A stretch of 64,000 bases of DNA from Micromonospora chalcea (lineage in GTDB: Bacteria; Actinomycetota; Actinomycetes; Mycobacteriales; Micromonosporaceae). Position numbers and translations under genes: made by a program. Positions 6,681-17,434 of the stretch are shown piece by piece; positions within the stretch are counted from its first letter, which is position 1; each line of letters opens with the position of its first letter. The notes below the pieces were generated by a model. It was not told where the DNA came from and ran no database searches. It saw only the letters and a program-made list of their open reading frames with translations. The stretch is from the NCBI RefSeq assembly GCF_002926165.1, contig NZ_MAGP01000094.1:1-64000 (forward strand). Reading direction: 5' to 3'.

Positions 6681-7895
6681 ATGGCCGAGTTCTCGCTCGA
6701 CCTGAACGAGGAACAGCGGGATCTACGCGACTGGGTGCACGGCTTCGCAGCCGAGGTCGTGCGCCCGGCCGCGGCCGAGTGGGACGCCCGGGAGGAGACC
6801 CCGTGGCCGATCATCCAGGAGGCGGCGAAGGTCGGCCTGTACGGCTTCGAGTTCCTCGCCACCTGCTGGGCCGACCCCACCGGCCTCTCCCTGCCGATCG
6901 CCAGCGAGGAACTCTTCTGGGGTGACGCCGGCATCGGCCTGAGCATCTTCGGCACCTCGCTCGCGGTCGCCGCGATCTACGGCGCCGGCACCCCCGACCA
7001 GCTCGTCGAATGGGTGCCGCAGTGCTTCGGCGACGTCGACTCCCCGGCCGTCGCCGCGTTCTGCACGAGCGAGCCGGAAGCCGGCTCCGACGTCGGATCG
7101 ATGCGTACCCGCGCCGTCTACGACGAGGCCACCGACGAGTGGGTGCTCAACGGGCAGAAGGCGTACGCCACGAACGGCGGCATCGCCGGCGTGCACGTGG
7201 TCACCGCCTCGATCGACCCCGAGCTGGGCTCGCGCGGGCAGGCCGCGTTCGTCGTACCCCCGGGCACCTCCGGTCTGACCGCCACCCGCAAGCTGCGCAA
7301 GCTCGGGCTGCGCGCCTCGCACACCGCGGACGTCTTCCTCGACGACGTCCGGGTGCCGGGCCGCTGCCTGCTCGGCGGCAAGGACGCGCTCGACGAGCGT
7401 CTGGCCCGCGCCCGGTCCGGGCAGCGCGCCTCCGGCCAGGCGGCGATGCGCACGTTCGAGCTGTCCCGTCCGACAGTCGGCGCGCAGGCGCTCGGGGTGG
7501 CCCGCGCCGCCTACGAGTACGCCCTGGACTACGCCAAGGAACGGGTCCAGTTCGGACGGCCGATCATCACCAACCAGGCGGTCGCGTTCGCGCTCGCCGA
7601 CATGAAGATGGAGATCGACGCCGCCCGGCTCCTGGTCTGGCGCGCCTCCTGGATGGGCCGCAACAACCGGCCGTTCGCCGCCGGCGAAGGCTCGATGTCC
7701 AAGCTCAAGGCCGGTGAGGTGGCCGTCTCGGTGACCGACAAGGCGGTCCAGCTCCTCGGCGGCGCGGGTTTCCTGCGCGACCACCCGGTCGAGCGGTGGT
7801 ACCGCGACGCCAAGATCTACACCATCTTCGAGGGCACCTCCGAGATCCAGCGGCTGGTCATCTCCCGGGCCATCTCCGGGATGCAGATCCGCTGA
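6681..7895 (+). CDS. acyl-CoA dehydrogenase
   Basis: 404 residues, a full-length flavoprotein of the ACAD family catalysing alpha,beta-desaturation of acyl-CoA. Visible signatures are A-F-C-T-S-E-P-E-A-G-S-D (FAD/substrate loop), R-V-Q-F-G-R-P-I (core helix), L-L-G-G-A-G-F, and I-F-E-G-T-S-E-I-Q near the C-terminus, whose Glu is the usual catalytic base. It is translated with the SCP2 gene (1-bp gap), suggesting that the pair works together. Chain-length preference cannot be read from the sequence. Confidence 0.92.
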   Translation: MAEFSLDLNEEQRDLRDWVHGFAAEVVRPAAAEWDAREETPWPIIQEAAKVGLYGFEFLATCWADPTGLSLPIASEELFWGDAGIGLSIFGTSLAVAAIYGAGTPDQLVEWVPQCFGDVDSPAVAAFCTSEPEAGSDVGSMRTRAVYDEATDEWVLNGQKAYATNGGIAGVHVVTASIDPELGSRGQAAFVVPPGTSGLTATRKLRKLGLRASHTADVFLDDVRVPGRCLLGGKDALDERLARARSGQRASGQAAMRTFELSRPTVGAQALGVARAAYEYALDYAKERVQFGRPIITNQAVAFALADMKMEIDAARLLVWRASWMGRNNRPFAAGEGSMSKLKAGEVAVSVTDKAVQLLGGAGFLRDHPVERWYRDAKIYTIFEGTSEIQRLVISRAISGMQIR

Positions 7896-7910
7896 CCGCC
7901 GGCGGCACGC

Positions 7911-7953
7911 CGCCCGGCCCGTGACGACAGGCAGCGCCGTCGCGGGCCGGGCG
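7911..7953 (+). terminator. hairpin after the acyl-CoA dehydrogenase gene
   Basis: CGCCCGGCCCG (7911-7921) and CGGGCCGGGCG (7943-7953) form an 11-bp GC stem with a 21-nt loop and no T tract. It may attenuate read-through into the acyl-CoA synthetase gene. Confidence 0.5.
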
Positions 7954-8062
7954 CCCCCGCCTGGCCGACCGGACCCGCGATCGGGCGCAAGATCACGCAA
8001 AACCGGACGGCCGACCCGTCCGGAGCCTGGTCGACGAACCACGAACGCGAAGGAGTTGCGCC

Positions 8063-9628
8063 TTGGACCTGCCGTTCATCGCCGCCACGCTGACCCGCCG
8101 TGGACTACTCACCCCGGGCCGCCCGATCCGGGTCGTCTCGCAGCTCAACGCGCTGCGCCGGTGGGGCTGGAGCCTCGCCGGGGAGCTGCGCCAGGCCGCC
8201 GCCCGCGACCCCGGCCGCGTCGCGGTGGTCGACGAGCGCGGCGCCACCATGACGTACCAGGAACTGCTGGAGCGCTCCGAACGGCTGGCCCGCTCCCTCC
8301 GGTCCCACCTCGGCGTACAGGCCGGTGACCGGGTCGGCGTGCTCTGCCGCAACCACCACGGCCTGATCGAGGCGATAGTCGCCGCGATGCTGCTCGGCGC
8401 GGACGCCGTCCTGGTAAACACCGGACTGTCCGCGGCACAGCTGGGCACCGTGGCCGAGGAACAGGGCCTGCGCGTCCTGGTCCACGACGGCGAGTTCACC
8501 GAGCGCGTCCTCGCCCTCCCCGCCGAGGTGCACCGGGTCGACGAACGGCGGCACGAGGAGCTGATCGCCGCCGCGGTCCCCGGCGAACAGCTCCAGCCGC
8601 CCGAGCGGGACGGCCGCACCATAGTGCTGACCTCCGGCACCACCGGCGCGCCCAAGGGCGCCCGCCGCCCCACCCCGCACGGCTTCGGCCCGCTGGTGTC
8701 CATCATCGACCGCATCCCGCTGCACGCGCGGAACACCACCATGATCGCCGCGCCGATCTTCCACACCTGGGGGTACGCCGCCCTCCAGGTCTCGTTCGCG
8801 CTGCGCGCCACAGTCGTGCTGCACCGCCGATTCGACCCCGCCGCCACGCTGACCGCGCTCGTCGCCCAGCGGTGCGACGCGATGTTCGCCGTACCGGTGA
8901 TGCTGCAACGACTCATGGAGGTCGAGCCGCCGCTGCCCCGGCCCCCGCTCAAGGTGGTCGCGGTCAGCGGATCCGCCCTGCCCGGCAACCTGGCCACCGC
9001 CTTCATGGACCGCTACGGCGACGTGCTGTACAACCTCTACGGCTCGACCGAGGTCTCCTGGGCCTCCATCGCCGGCCCACGCGAACTGCGCGCCGCGCCC
9101 ACCACCGCGGGCCGGCCGCCGCACGGCACCCGGCTGGCGATCCTGGACGAGAACGGCCGCCCCGTCCGGGACGGCGAGGTCGGGCGGATCTTCGTGGGCA
9201 ACGAGATGCTCTTCGAGGGCTACACCTCGGGCGTCGGGCGGGAGAGCCGCGACGGCCTGCTGGACACCGGCGACCTCGGCCGGCTCGACGCCGACGGCCT
9301 GCTCTTCGTGGACGGCCGGGCGGACGACATGATCGTCTCCGGCGGCGAGAACGTGTTCCCGTCCGAGGTGGAGGACCTGATCGCCCGGCTGCCGCAGGTC
9401 CGCGAGGTCGCGGTGATCGGCGTACCGGACCCCGACTACGGCCAGCGGCTGGCCGCGTTCCTGGCGCTGCGGCCGGGCGAGACGCTCGACCCGGAGGCGG
9501 TCCGCGAGTACGTCCGGCGCTACCTGGCCCGCTTCTCCGTGCCCCGCGACGTGGTGTTCGTCAAGTACCTGCCGCGCAACGCCACCGGCAAGGTGCTGAG
9601 CCGGGAGTTGCGCCGCTACTTCGACTGA
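8063..9628 (+). CDS. AMP-forming acyl-CoA synthetase
   Basis: 521 residues of the ANL superfamily, activating a fatty or aromatic acid to its CoA thioester by way of an acyl-AMP. Motifs: L-T-S-G-T-T-G-A-P-K-G (phosphate loop, about residue 191), Y-G-S-T-E (about 328), D-T-G-D-L-G (about 403), G-R-A-D-D-M-I-V-S-G-G-E-N-V hinge, and P-R-N-A-T-G-K with the C-terminal catalytic Lys. The start is TTG 8063, supported by AAGGAG at 8050-8055. It follows the SCP2/ACAD pair and is probably part of the same TetR-controlled lipid pathway. Confidence 0.88.
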   Translation: MDLPFIAATLTRRGLLTPGRPIRVVSQLNALRRWGWSLAGELRQAAARDPGRVAVVDERGATMTYQELLERSERLARSLRSHLGVQAGDRVGVLCRNHHGLIEAIVAAMLLGADAVLVNTGLSAAQLGTVAEEQGLRVLVHDGEFTERVLALPAEVHRVDERRHEELIAAAVPGEQLQPPERDGRTIVLTSGTTGAPKGARRPTPHGFGPLVSIIDRIPLHARNTTMIAAPIFHTWGYAALQVSFALRATVVLHRRFDPAATLTALVAQRCDAMFAVPVMLQRLMEVEPPLPRPPLKVVAVSGSALPGNLATAFMDRYGDVLYNLYGSTEVSWASIAGPRELRAAPTTAGRPPHGTRLAILDENGRPVRDGEVGRIFVGNEMLFEGYTSGVGRESRDGLLDTGDLGRLDADGLLFVDGRADDMIVSGGENVFPSEVEDLIARLPQVREVAVIGVPDPDYGQRLAAFLALRPGETLDPEAVREYVRRYLARFSVPRDVVFVKYLPRNATGKVLSRELRRYFD

Positions 9629-9675
9629 CGGACGGCGCCCGCGAGCCGGTCCCGCCGCGGGGGCGTCGCCCGTCA
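9626..9675. terminator. imperfect hairpin between convergent genes
   Basis: TGACGGACGGCGCCC (9626-9640) pairs at 13 of 15 positions with GGGCGTCGCCCGTCA (9661-9675). It contains the stop codons of both the acyl-CoA synthetase and purD, and probably terminates both. Confidence 0.5.
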
Positions 9676-10920
9676 GCCGGGAATCGTGATCCGGCCCTCC
9701 ACCGCACCCGCCGCGATGTCGGTGCGGTGGTGGGAGCCGGCCAGCTCGACCTCGCGTACCAACTCGTAGGCGGCGTCGCGCGCGGCGGCCAGGTCGGGGC
9801 CGGTGGCCGTACCGCAGAGGACCCGGCCGCCCGCGGAGCGCAACGTGCCGTCGGCGTCGCGGCGGGTCCCGGCGTGGATGATCCCGGCGCGGTCCGCGCC
9901 GGTGATCACGTCACCGGTACGCGGGCCCGCCGGGTAGCCCTCGGCCGCCACCACGACTGTCACCGCCGCGCCGTCGCGCCACCGCAGCGGCGGGTGCGCG
10001 CCGAGCGTGCCGGTGGCGGCGGCGTGCAGCAGCCCGCCCAGCGGGGTCTCCAGCAGGGCGAGCACCACCTGGGTCTCCGGGTCGCCGAAGCGCGCGTTGA
10101 ACTCGATCACACGCGGGCCGGACGGGGTGATCGCCAGGCCCACGTAGAGCAGGCCGGCGAACGGGGTGCCCCGGCGGCGCAGCTCCGCCAGCGTCGGGTG
10201 CACCACGTCGCGCATCACGTCGTCCACCAGGTTCGGCGGCGCCCACGGCAGCGGCGCGTACGCGCCCATCCCGCCCGTGTTCGGGCCGGTGTCGCCGTCG
10301 CCGACGCGCTTGAAGTCCTGCGCGGGCAGCAGCGGCACCGCCGCTTCACCGTCGGTCACCACGAACAGGGAGACCTCGGGACCGGACAGGTACTCCTCGA
10401 TCACCACCCGGCCGCACTCCGCGGCGTGCCGCTCGGCGGCGGCCCGGTCGTCGGTGACCACGACGCCCTTGCCGGCGGCCAGCCCGTCGTCCTTCACCAC
10501 GTACGGCGCGCCGAACTCGTCCAGCGCCCGCGCCACCGCAGCCGCGTCCTCGCAGGTGTACGCGCGGGCGGTCGGCACACCGGCAGCCGTCATCACGTCC
10601 TTCGCGAACGTCTTCGAGCCCTCCAGCCGGGCCGCCTGCGCGCTCGGGCCGAACACCGCGATGCCCTTGGCGCGTACCGCGTCGGCGACGCCCGCCACCA
10701 GCGGCGCCTCCGGGCCGATGACCACCAGGTCCGCCGCGACCTCGACGGCGAGGGCCGCCACGGCCGCCGGGTCGGTGGGTGTCACCTCCCGAAGCGAGGC
10801 GACCTCGCCGATCCCCGGATTCCCCGGCGCTGCGACGAGCGCCTCGACAGCCGGATCCCCGGCGAGTCCGAGCGCGAGAGCGTGCTCCCGCCCACCACCA
10901 CCCACAAGAAGTACGCGCAC
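9673..10920 (-). CDS. purD: phosphoribosylamine--glycine ligase
   Basis: 415 residues; GARS, step two of purine biosynthesis, joining phosphoribosylamine and glycine with ATP. It starts with R-V-L-L-V-G-G-G-G-R-E-H-A-L, the pre-ATP-grasp signature. The ATP-grasp domain follows with P-Y-V-V-K-D-D-G-L-A-A-G-K-G-V-V-V, Q-D-F-K-R-V-G-D-G-D-x-G-P-N-T-G-G-M-G and E-F-N-A-R-F-G-D-P-E. The GTG at 10920 was chosen because it begins the conserved fold; nine upstream codons are open but not conserved. The canonical purA lies 1.2 kb away on the same strand. Confidence 0.95.
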   Translation of the reverse strand: MRVLLVGGGGREHALALGLAGDPAVEALVAAPGNPGIGEVASLREVTPTDPAAVAALAVEVAADLVVIGPEAPLVAGVADAVRAKGIAVFGPSAQAARLEGSKTFAKDVMTAAGVPTARAYTCEDAAAVARALDEFGAPYVVKDDGLAAGKGVVVTDDRAAAERHAAECGRVVIEEYLSGPEVSLFVVTDGEAAVPLLPAQDFKRVGDGDTGPNTGGMGAYAPLPWAPPNLVDDVMRDVVHPTLAELRRRGTPFAGLLYVGLAITPSGPRVIEFNARFGDPETQVVLALLETPLGGLLHAAATGTLGAHPPLRWRDGAAVTVVVAAEGYPAGPRTGDVITGADRAGIIHAGTRRDADGTLRSAGGRVLCGTATGPDLAAARDAAYELVREVELAGSHHRTDIAAGAVEGRITIPG

Positions 10921-10955
10921 GACCCCGCATCCTACTGACCACCCCACCCCACCCC

Positions 10956-11016
10956 GTTGATCAAGGAGTTTGCGTCCCAGATTTGGGGCTTTCCGGCCGC
11001 AAACTCCTTGATCAAC
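10956..11016. repeat. family 2 hairpin element, copy a
   Basis: Left arm GTTGATCAAGGAGTTTGCG and right arm CGCAAACTCCTTGATCAAC are perfect inverts around a 23-nt loop. Flanking CCCC/GGGG extends the stem. The right arm contains the TGA stop (11012-11014) of the neighbouring minus-strand gene. Confidence 0.85.
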
Positions 11017-11947
11017 GGGGTGGGTGACGGCTCTGGCGCAGGGCTCGTCTGACCGTCTGGGGGATGTAGTCGGGGCGGAGGGTATCGGACCAGGTGAAGC
11101 GGAGGATCCGCCAGCCGGCGTTGACCAGGCGGTTCTGCCGGAAGCGGTCGGCGTAGACGGCCTCCGGGGTCAGGTGCGGGGCCCGGCCGTCCGCCTCGGC
11201 GATCAGGCGCGCGCCCCGCCATGCCAGATCCCCGATGCCGAGCAGGTAACCGTCCTCGTCCCGGACCGGCAGTTGGAGGGTGTCCGGCGGCACGCCGCCG
11301 TCGACGCAGCGGAGCCGGGTGCGGGTCTCCAGGGGTGACTGTGCCCGGCCGTCCGCCTCGGCCAGGTACCCCCGGGCGGCGACCGCCCCGCGGCGTCCGG
11401 CGAAATGCGCGAGCACCAGGGACAGGTCGTCCTCGGCCAGGATCCCCTGGTTGAGCGCGGAGTCGAGAACGCACACCGCCGGGTAGCGCCGAGCCCGCAG
11501 CAACACGTCGGCAACGGTCCGCGCCGGTGTGGTGACCGGCACGCCCTCGACCTGGCACACGTCCGCGTCGGCGAGCGTCAACTGGTGCACCGTCAGTCCC
11601 GGCTCCGCCCGGCGTTGCACGTGCGGCCGGTCCGGCGGCACCGAGACGTGGATCGCCGCCGCCGGCGGAAGGCCGGCGATGCCGTGCAGTTCGGCGGCGG
11701 TGTCGAGTACGGCGACCGCGCCCGGCCCCAGGCTCGCGATCGCGGCGCGGATGCGGACACGTCGCAGCGCCACCGCCGTCGGCCCTGTGGACGGGAGGTA
11801 GCAGCCGCGCGAGACGCGCGTCCATCGTCCGGCCCGGACGAGGTACCGGATCTGCTCCCGGCCGAGGCCCAGGCGCAACGCCTGCCCCGCCGTCACGAAC
11901 CCGCCCTGCCCGGCAGCCAGCCGCGTCAGCTCGTCGAATTCACCCAC
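11012..11947 (-). CDS. AbiEi-antitoxin-like N-terminus with DUF559/PD-(D/E)XK-like C-terminus
   Basis: 311 residues. The N-terminal 50 residues (G-G-F-V-T-A-G-Q-A-L-R-L-G-L, R-x-L-V-R-A-G-R-W-T-R-V-S-R-G-C-Y) match the winged-helix start of AbiEi-type proteins. The C-terminal 90 residues resemble the DUF559/Vsr-like nuclease fold: G-D-L-A-W-R-G-A-R-L-I-A-E-A-D-G, then F-R-Q-N-R-L and a W-R-I-L-R-F-T-W strand. Such proteins are common and often solitary in actinobacteria. No AbiEii nucleotidyltransferase partner lies next to it, so a toxin-antitoxin role is doubtful. The GTG start at 11947 opens the conserved fold. The stop lies in a family 2 hairpin. Confidence 0.7.
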   Translation of the reverse strand: MGEFDELTRLAAGQGGFVTAGQALRLGLGREQIRYLVRAGRWTRVSRGCYLPSTGPTAVALRRVRIRAAIASLGPGAVAVLDTAAELHGIAGLPPAAAIHVSVPPDRPHVQRRAEPGLTVHQLTLADADVCQVEGVPVTTPARTVADVLLRARRYPAVCVLDSALNQGILAEDDLSLVLAHFAGRRGAVAARGYLAEADGRAQSPLETRTRLRCVDGGVPPDTLQLPVRDEDGYLLGIGDLAWRGARLIAEADGRAPHLTPEAVYADRFRQNRLVNAGWRILRFTWSDTLRPDYIPQTVRRALRQSRHPPR

Positions 11948-12047
11948 ACGCGCAGGCTCCCCCGCGCCACTCCACAGCCGAAACCCCTGTGGACAACCCT
12001 GTGGATAAACAGACCTGCTCTCCCGGTGGCCACTCCGCGACCGCCCC

Positions 12048-12108
12048 GTTGATCAAGGAGTTTGTGTACGGATCCGACGCCGGACTGGACACAAACTCCT
12101 TGATCAAC
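12048..12108. repeat. family 2 hairpin element, copy b
   Basis: GTTGATCAAGGAGTTTGTGT and its inverse ACACAAACTCCTTGATCAAC flank a 21-nt loop. It lies 15 bp downstream of the purA stop (minus strand), where it should terminate purA transcription. Confidence 0.85.
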
Positions 12109-12122
12109 GACAAAGGGCGGGG

Positions 12123-14533
<2,411 letters not shown>

Positions 14534-14607
14534 CCTCGGTCGATCCCCGTCCGGCTCGCGCCGCTGGCCGTACCGCCTATCCTCGGCGGAAGGAATGGGG
14601 AGGAACC

Positions 14608-16692
14608 GTGGTGCACGACAACGACGACCGGGCCCACGTGCCGGGTCGAGGGCAGGTGCCGGAGCGGGACGTCGAGCCGCTCTGGCCGCCGGAGGAGACC
14701 GACGGCGTGGTCACCGCCCCGCCCTGGGCGGCCGTGCCCTGGCCGCTTCCGCCGGCCGACGCCCCCACGCCGTCGACGTCGGACGTCCCGGTGCCACCGG
14801 CGCCCGCGGTCGACCTGGACCTGCCGTTCACGCTCGACCAGCCGCCTCCCGGCGCGACGCCGGCCCAGCCGGGCTCACCGGTCACGGCCGCCACGCCTCC
14901 CGCGTCGCAGGCAGCGCCCGGCCCGGATCCGGACGCCGCATATCCCTCGTTGCAGGGCGCGCCCGCTCCCGATCCGGCCGCCACGCGGACACTGCCGGAG
15001 CCGGCTGACACGCAGACGGCAGCCGACCCGGAGGACACGCGGACAACGGCGCGCTCGGCCGACGCGCGGGCATCGGCCGACGCGGACGGCGAGGGTGCCG
15101 GCAACGGCCGGGCCGTGTCTCCGTGGGCCCAGCCGCCGCAGCGGGCCACTGCCGACTCCGCACCGGACCTCGTTCCCGCTGACGGCGACACGCCGGGGTC
15201 CGGCACCGACCCGGCGCGGGCCGTCCACGCCAACGGCGCCGTCTCCGGCCGGGCCTCGGTCGCCGGCACTGCGCTCCCGCCGCCCGACACCGCCCCGGTG
15301 ACCGGCCGGGCGCAGGTCACCGGAGCGTCGTCGCCGGGCACGGGTGAGCCGGCGCCGGAGCCGCCGCGTCTCGGGCCGTTCCCACCGTCGCCGGGCGTGC
15401 CGGCGCCGCCGTCGCCCTACGGCAACGGCTACCCGCAGGCCGGCTACCCGCAGGCCGGCTACCAGCAGGCCGGCTACCAGCCGCAACCCGGCCAGCCCGG
15501 CTGGTACCCGCCGCCCGGCTGGACGCCACAGCCCGGCCCGGCCCAGACCGGCGCGGCGCAGGCCAGTCCGGCGCAAGCCAGTCCGGCGCAGGCAGTCGCG
15601 GCGCCCAACGGCCCGGCGCACAACGGGCCAGCGCAGACCGGGCCGGCGCAGACCGGCGCCCCGGTGCCACCGCACGTGCCCGCCCCGCCGGTGTCCGGCC
15701 CGGCCGCGCCCCAGCCACCGCAGCAGCCGGCGTACCCGGAGCAGGGCTGGACGCCGCAGCAGGCGGTGCCCCCGACCGCCGAGGACTTCGCCCGCCGCCG
15801 CCAGGCCCGGCCGGTCGATCCGGTGGCCACCATGGGCGTACGCGCGGTGGTCAACAAGATCGGGCTGGTCCGGCTCGCGCCCGGGCGGCACGAGCAGGAG
15901 GTGAAGCGCGACATCGAGATGGTCCGCCGCAACTTCGGCGGGCTGCGCCAGGTGACTGTGGTCAACCCGAAGGGCGGCGCCGGCAAGACGGTGGCGATCC
16001 TGCTGCTCGCCATGACGTTCGGCCAGAAGCGCGGCGGATACGTGCTGGCCTGGGACAACAACGAGACCCAGGGCACCCTCGGCATGCGGGCGCAGCAGGA
16101 CTTCCACGCCCGTACGGTGCGCGACATGCTGCGTGACCTGGCGCAGTTCCAGGGGCCGCACGGCCGGGTCGGCGATCTGTCGCAGTACGTCCGCTCGCAG
16201 GGCGAGGGCATGTTCGACGTGCTCGCCTCGGACGAGTCGGCGACCGGCGGCGAGATGCTCACCGCCGCCGCGTTCGCGGAGATCCGCGAGGTGGTCAGCC
16301 GCTTCTACAAGCTGATCTTCGTGGACACCGGGAACAACGTCCGGGCGCAGAACTGGCAGGCCGCGATGGACGCCACCGACCAGCTCGTGGTGACCATGTC
16401 GGCCCGGAACGACTCGGCCGAGACCGCCGCCCGGATGCTCGACCACCTGGAGCAGAGCGGCCGGCAGCGGCTGGTCCGGCAGGCGGTGACAGTGGTGTCG
16501 ATGCCGCCGTCGCGCAAGGAGATCGACCTGCCCGCGATCCAGGCCCACTTCGCGGCGCGGACCCGGGCGGTGCTGCTGGCGCCGTACGAGCGGCTCATCG
16601 ACACCGGCGAGCCGCTGCGGTACGGGCAGCTCTCCTCCGCCACCCGGGACGCCTGGCTGAAGATCGCCGCGTCGGTGGCGGAAGGGCTGTAG
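14608..16692 (+). CDS. Pro/Ala-rich protein with C-terminal ParA/MinD-type ATPase
   Basis: 694 residues. About 420 residues are low-complexity Pro/Ala/Thr, with tandem G-Y-x-Q-A repeats (15418-15485) and Q-A-S-P-A repeats. The C-terminal 270 residues form a SIMIBI ATPase with a deviant Walker A, K455-G-G-A-G-K-T, and the strand L-I-F-V-D-T-G-N-N. The architecture resembles EspI-like proteins of type VII secretion loci, but no ESX genes are present here. The start is GTG 14608 (14611 also possible), with GGGGAGGA just upstream and a TATCCT -10 at 14578-14583. Possible role: a cytosolic regulator or positioning ATPase. Confidence 0.7.
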   Translation: MVHDNDDRAHVPGRGQVPERDVEPLWPPEETDGVVTAPPWAAVPWPLPPADAPTPSTSDVPVPPAPAVDLDLPFTLDQPPPGATPAQPGSPVTAATPPASQAAPGPDPDAAYPSLQGAPAPDPAATRTLPEPADTQTAADPEDTRTTARSADARASADADGEGAGNGRAVSPWAQPPQRATADSAPDLVPADGDTPGSGTDPARAVHANGAVSGRASVAGTALPPPDTAPVTGRAQVTGASSPGTGEPAPEPPRLGPFPPSPGVPAPPSPYGNGYPQAGYPQAGYQQAGYQPQPGQPGWYPPPGWTPQPGPAQTGAAQASPAQASPAQAVAAPNGPAHNGPAQTGPAQTGAPVPPHVPAPPVSGPAAPQPPQQPAYPEQGWTPQQAVPPTAEDFARRRQARPVDPVATMGVRAVVNKIGLVRLAPGRHEQEVKRDIEMVRRNFGGLRQVTVVNPKGGAGKTVAILLLAMTFGQKRGGYVLAWDNNETQGTLGMRAQQDFHARTVRDMLRDLAQFQGPHGRVGDLSQYVRSQGEGMFDVLASDESATGGEMLTAAAFAEIREVVSRFYKLIFVDTGNNVRAQNWQAAMDATDQLVVTMSARNDSAETAARMLDHLEQSGRQRLVRQAVTVVSMPPSRKEIDLPAIQAHFAARTRAVLLAPYERLIDTGEPLRYGQLSSATRDAWLKIAASVAEGL

Positions 16693-16698
16693 GACGGG

Positions 16699-16736
16699 CG
16701 CGACGGCCGGTACCCGGGTGGGGACCGGCCGTCGCG
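16699..16736. terminator. bidirectional terminator
   Basis: CGCGACGGCCGGT (16699-16711) and ACCGGCCGTCGCG (16724-16736) form a 13-bp perfect stem between the convergent ATPase and DUF3151 genes. Confidence 0.75.
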
Positions 16737-16743
16737 GCAGTGG

Positions 16744-17172
16744 TCAGTCGCCGGAGAGCGCGTCTCCGGCGGCCGGGTCGCAGTCACGGAGGAACTGGGC
16801 GCACCGGGCCGCCTCGTCCGCCTCGCCGATCTCGCCCGCCGCGCGGGACAGCACGTAGAGGCAGCGCAGGAAGCCCTGGTTGGGCGCGTGCGACCAGGGC
16901 ACCGGGCCGTGGCCCTTCCAGCCGCTGCGGCGCAGCTGGTCGAGGCCCCGGTGGTAGCCGGTGCGGGCGTACGCGTACGCCGTGACGACCTGGCCCGCGG
17001 CGAGCGCGCGGCCGGCCAGCGCGGCCCAGGCCGCACTGTAGGTCGGGAAGCGGGCCGCGACCTCGGCGTACGCCTCGTCGGTGCCCTGCTCGGCCGCCGC
17101 CGCCAGCGCGGCGTCGGCCTCCTCGTGGGCCGGGAGCAGGGTGGCCGGTGGCTCAGGCAACAGGTTCTGCAT
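16744..17172 (-). CDS. DUF3151 family protein
   Basis: 142 residues, soluble and mostly helical, with N-L-L-P-E-P-P-x-T-L-L-P near the start and the W-K-G-H-G-P-V-P-W-S-H-x-P-N-x-G-F-L-R-C segment characteristic of the actinobacterial DUF3151 family. A TPR-like repeat is suggested by the Ala-rich helical pairs. The function is uncharacterised. The ATG at 17172 is preferred to the TTG four codons upstream. Family members occur near fba and purA in mycobacteria, as here. Confidence 0.8.
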   Translation of the reverse strand: MQNLLPEPPATLLPAHEEADAALAAAAEQGTDEAYAEVAARFPTYSAAWAALAGRALAAGQVVTAYAYARTGYHRGLDQLRRSGWKGHGPVPWSHAPNQGFLRCLYVLSRAAGEIGEADEAARCAQFLRDCDPAAGDALSGD

Positions 17173-17434
17173 CGCCCCATTCAACCCGCTTCGCCATCGG
17201 GTACGCGAGGGGCCTCGCCCGTACGGTTGGCTGAACGGCTGAGGGTTTCGTCACGCCTGCGGCGGGAGCACACGTACCCGCGGCCCATGCCGCCGACGTG
17301 GTTCTTGCACTACAAATACAGATCCGGAGCCTCCCCAGGACCCGGTTACGCAGGAGCCCGGCGGCGTGCCCGCCGGGCTCCTGTCGTTCCCGCCCCCGGT
17401 TTCGGCACTTGCCGTGCGGAGGCAGGATGACGGG
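17173..17434. other. gap upstream of the LOG gene with a strong hairpin
   Basis: A 13-bp perfect stem, AGGAGCCCGGCGG (17352-17364) with CCGCCGGGCTCCT (17370-17382), sits 52 bp before the LOG start without a T run. Upstream is a locally AT-richer stretch (17300-17330). A 47-codon frame (ATG 17287 to TGA 17430) crosses the hairpin, but it lacks a ribosome site and looks non-coding. The hairpin could be a leader attenuator or the terminator of a short transcript. Confidence 0.4.

Noticed and set aside
10921..10947. Longer purD start
   Set aside because: The nine extra codons precede the conserved R-V-L-L-V-G-G-G-G-R-E-H start and lie next to a repeat; the GTG at 10920 fits the family.
11012..11947. 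Complete AbiE type IV toxin-antitoxin system
   Set aside because: Only the AbiEi-like N-terminus is present; the neighbours are purD and purA, with no AbiEii nucleotidyltransferase.
17287..17430. 47-codon ORF before the LOG gene
   Set aside because: No ribosome site, it crosses a strong hairpin, and the later part has the composition of out-of-frame DNA.
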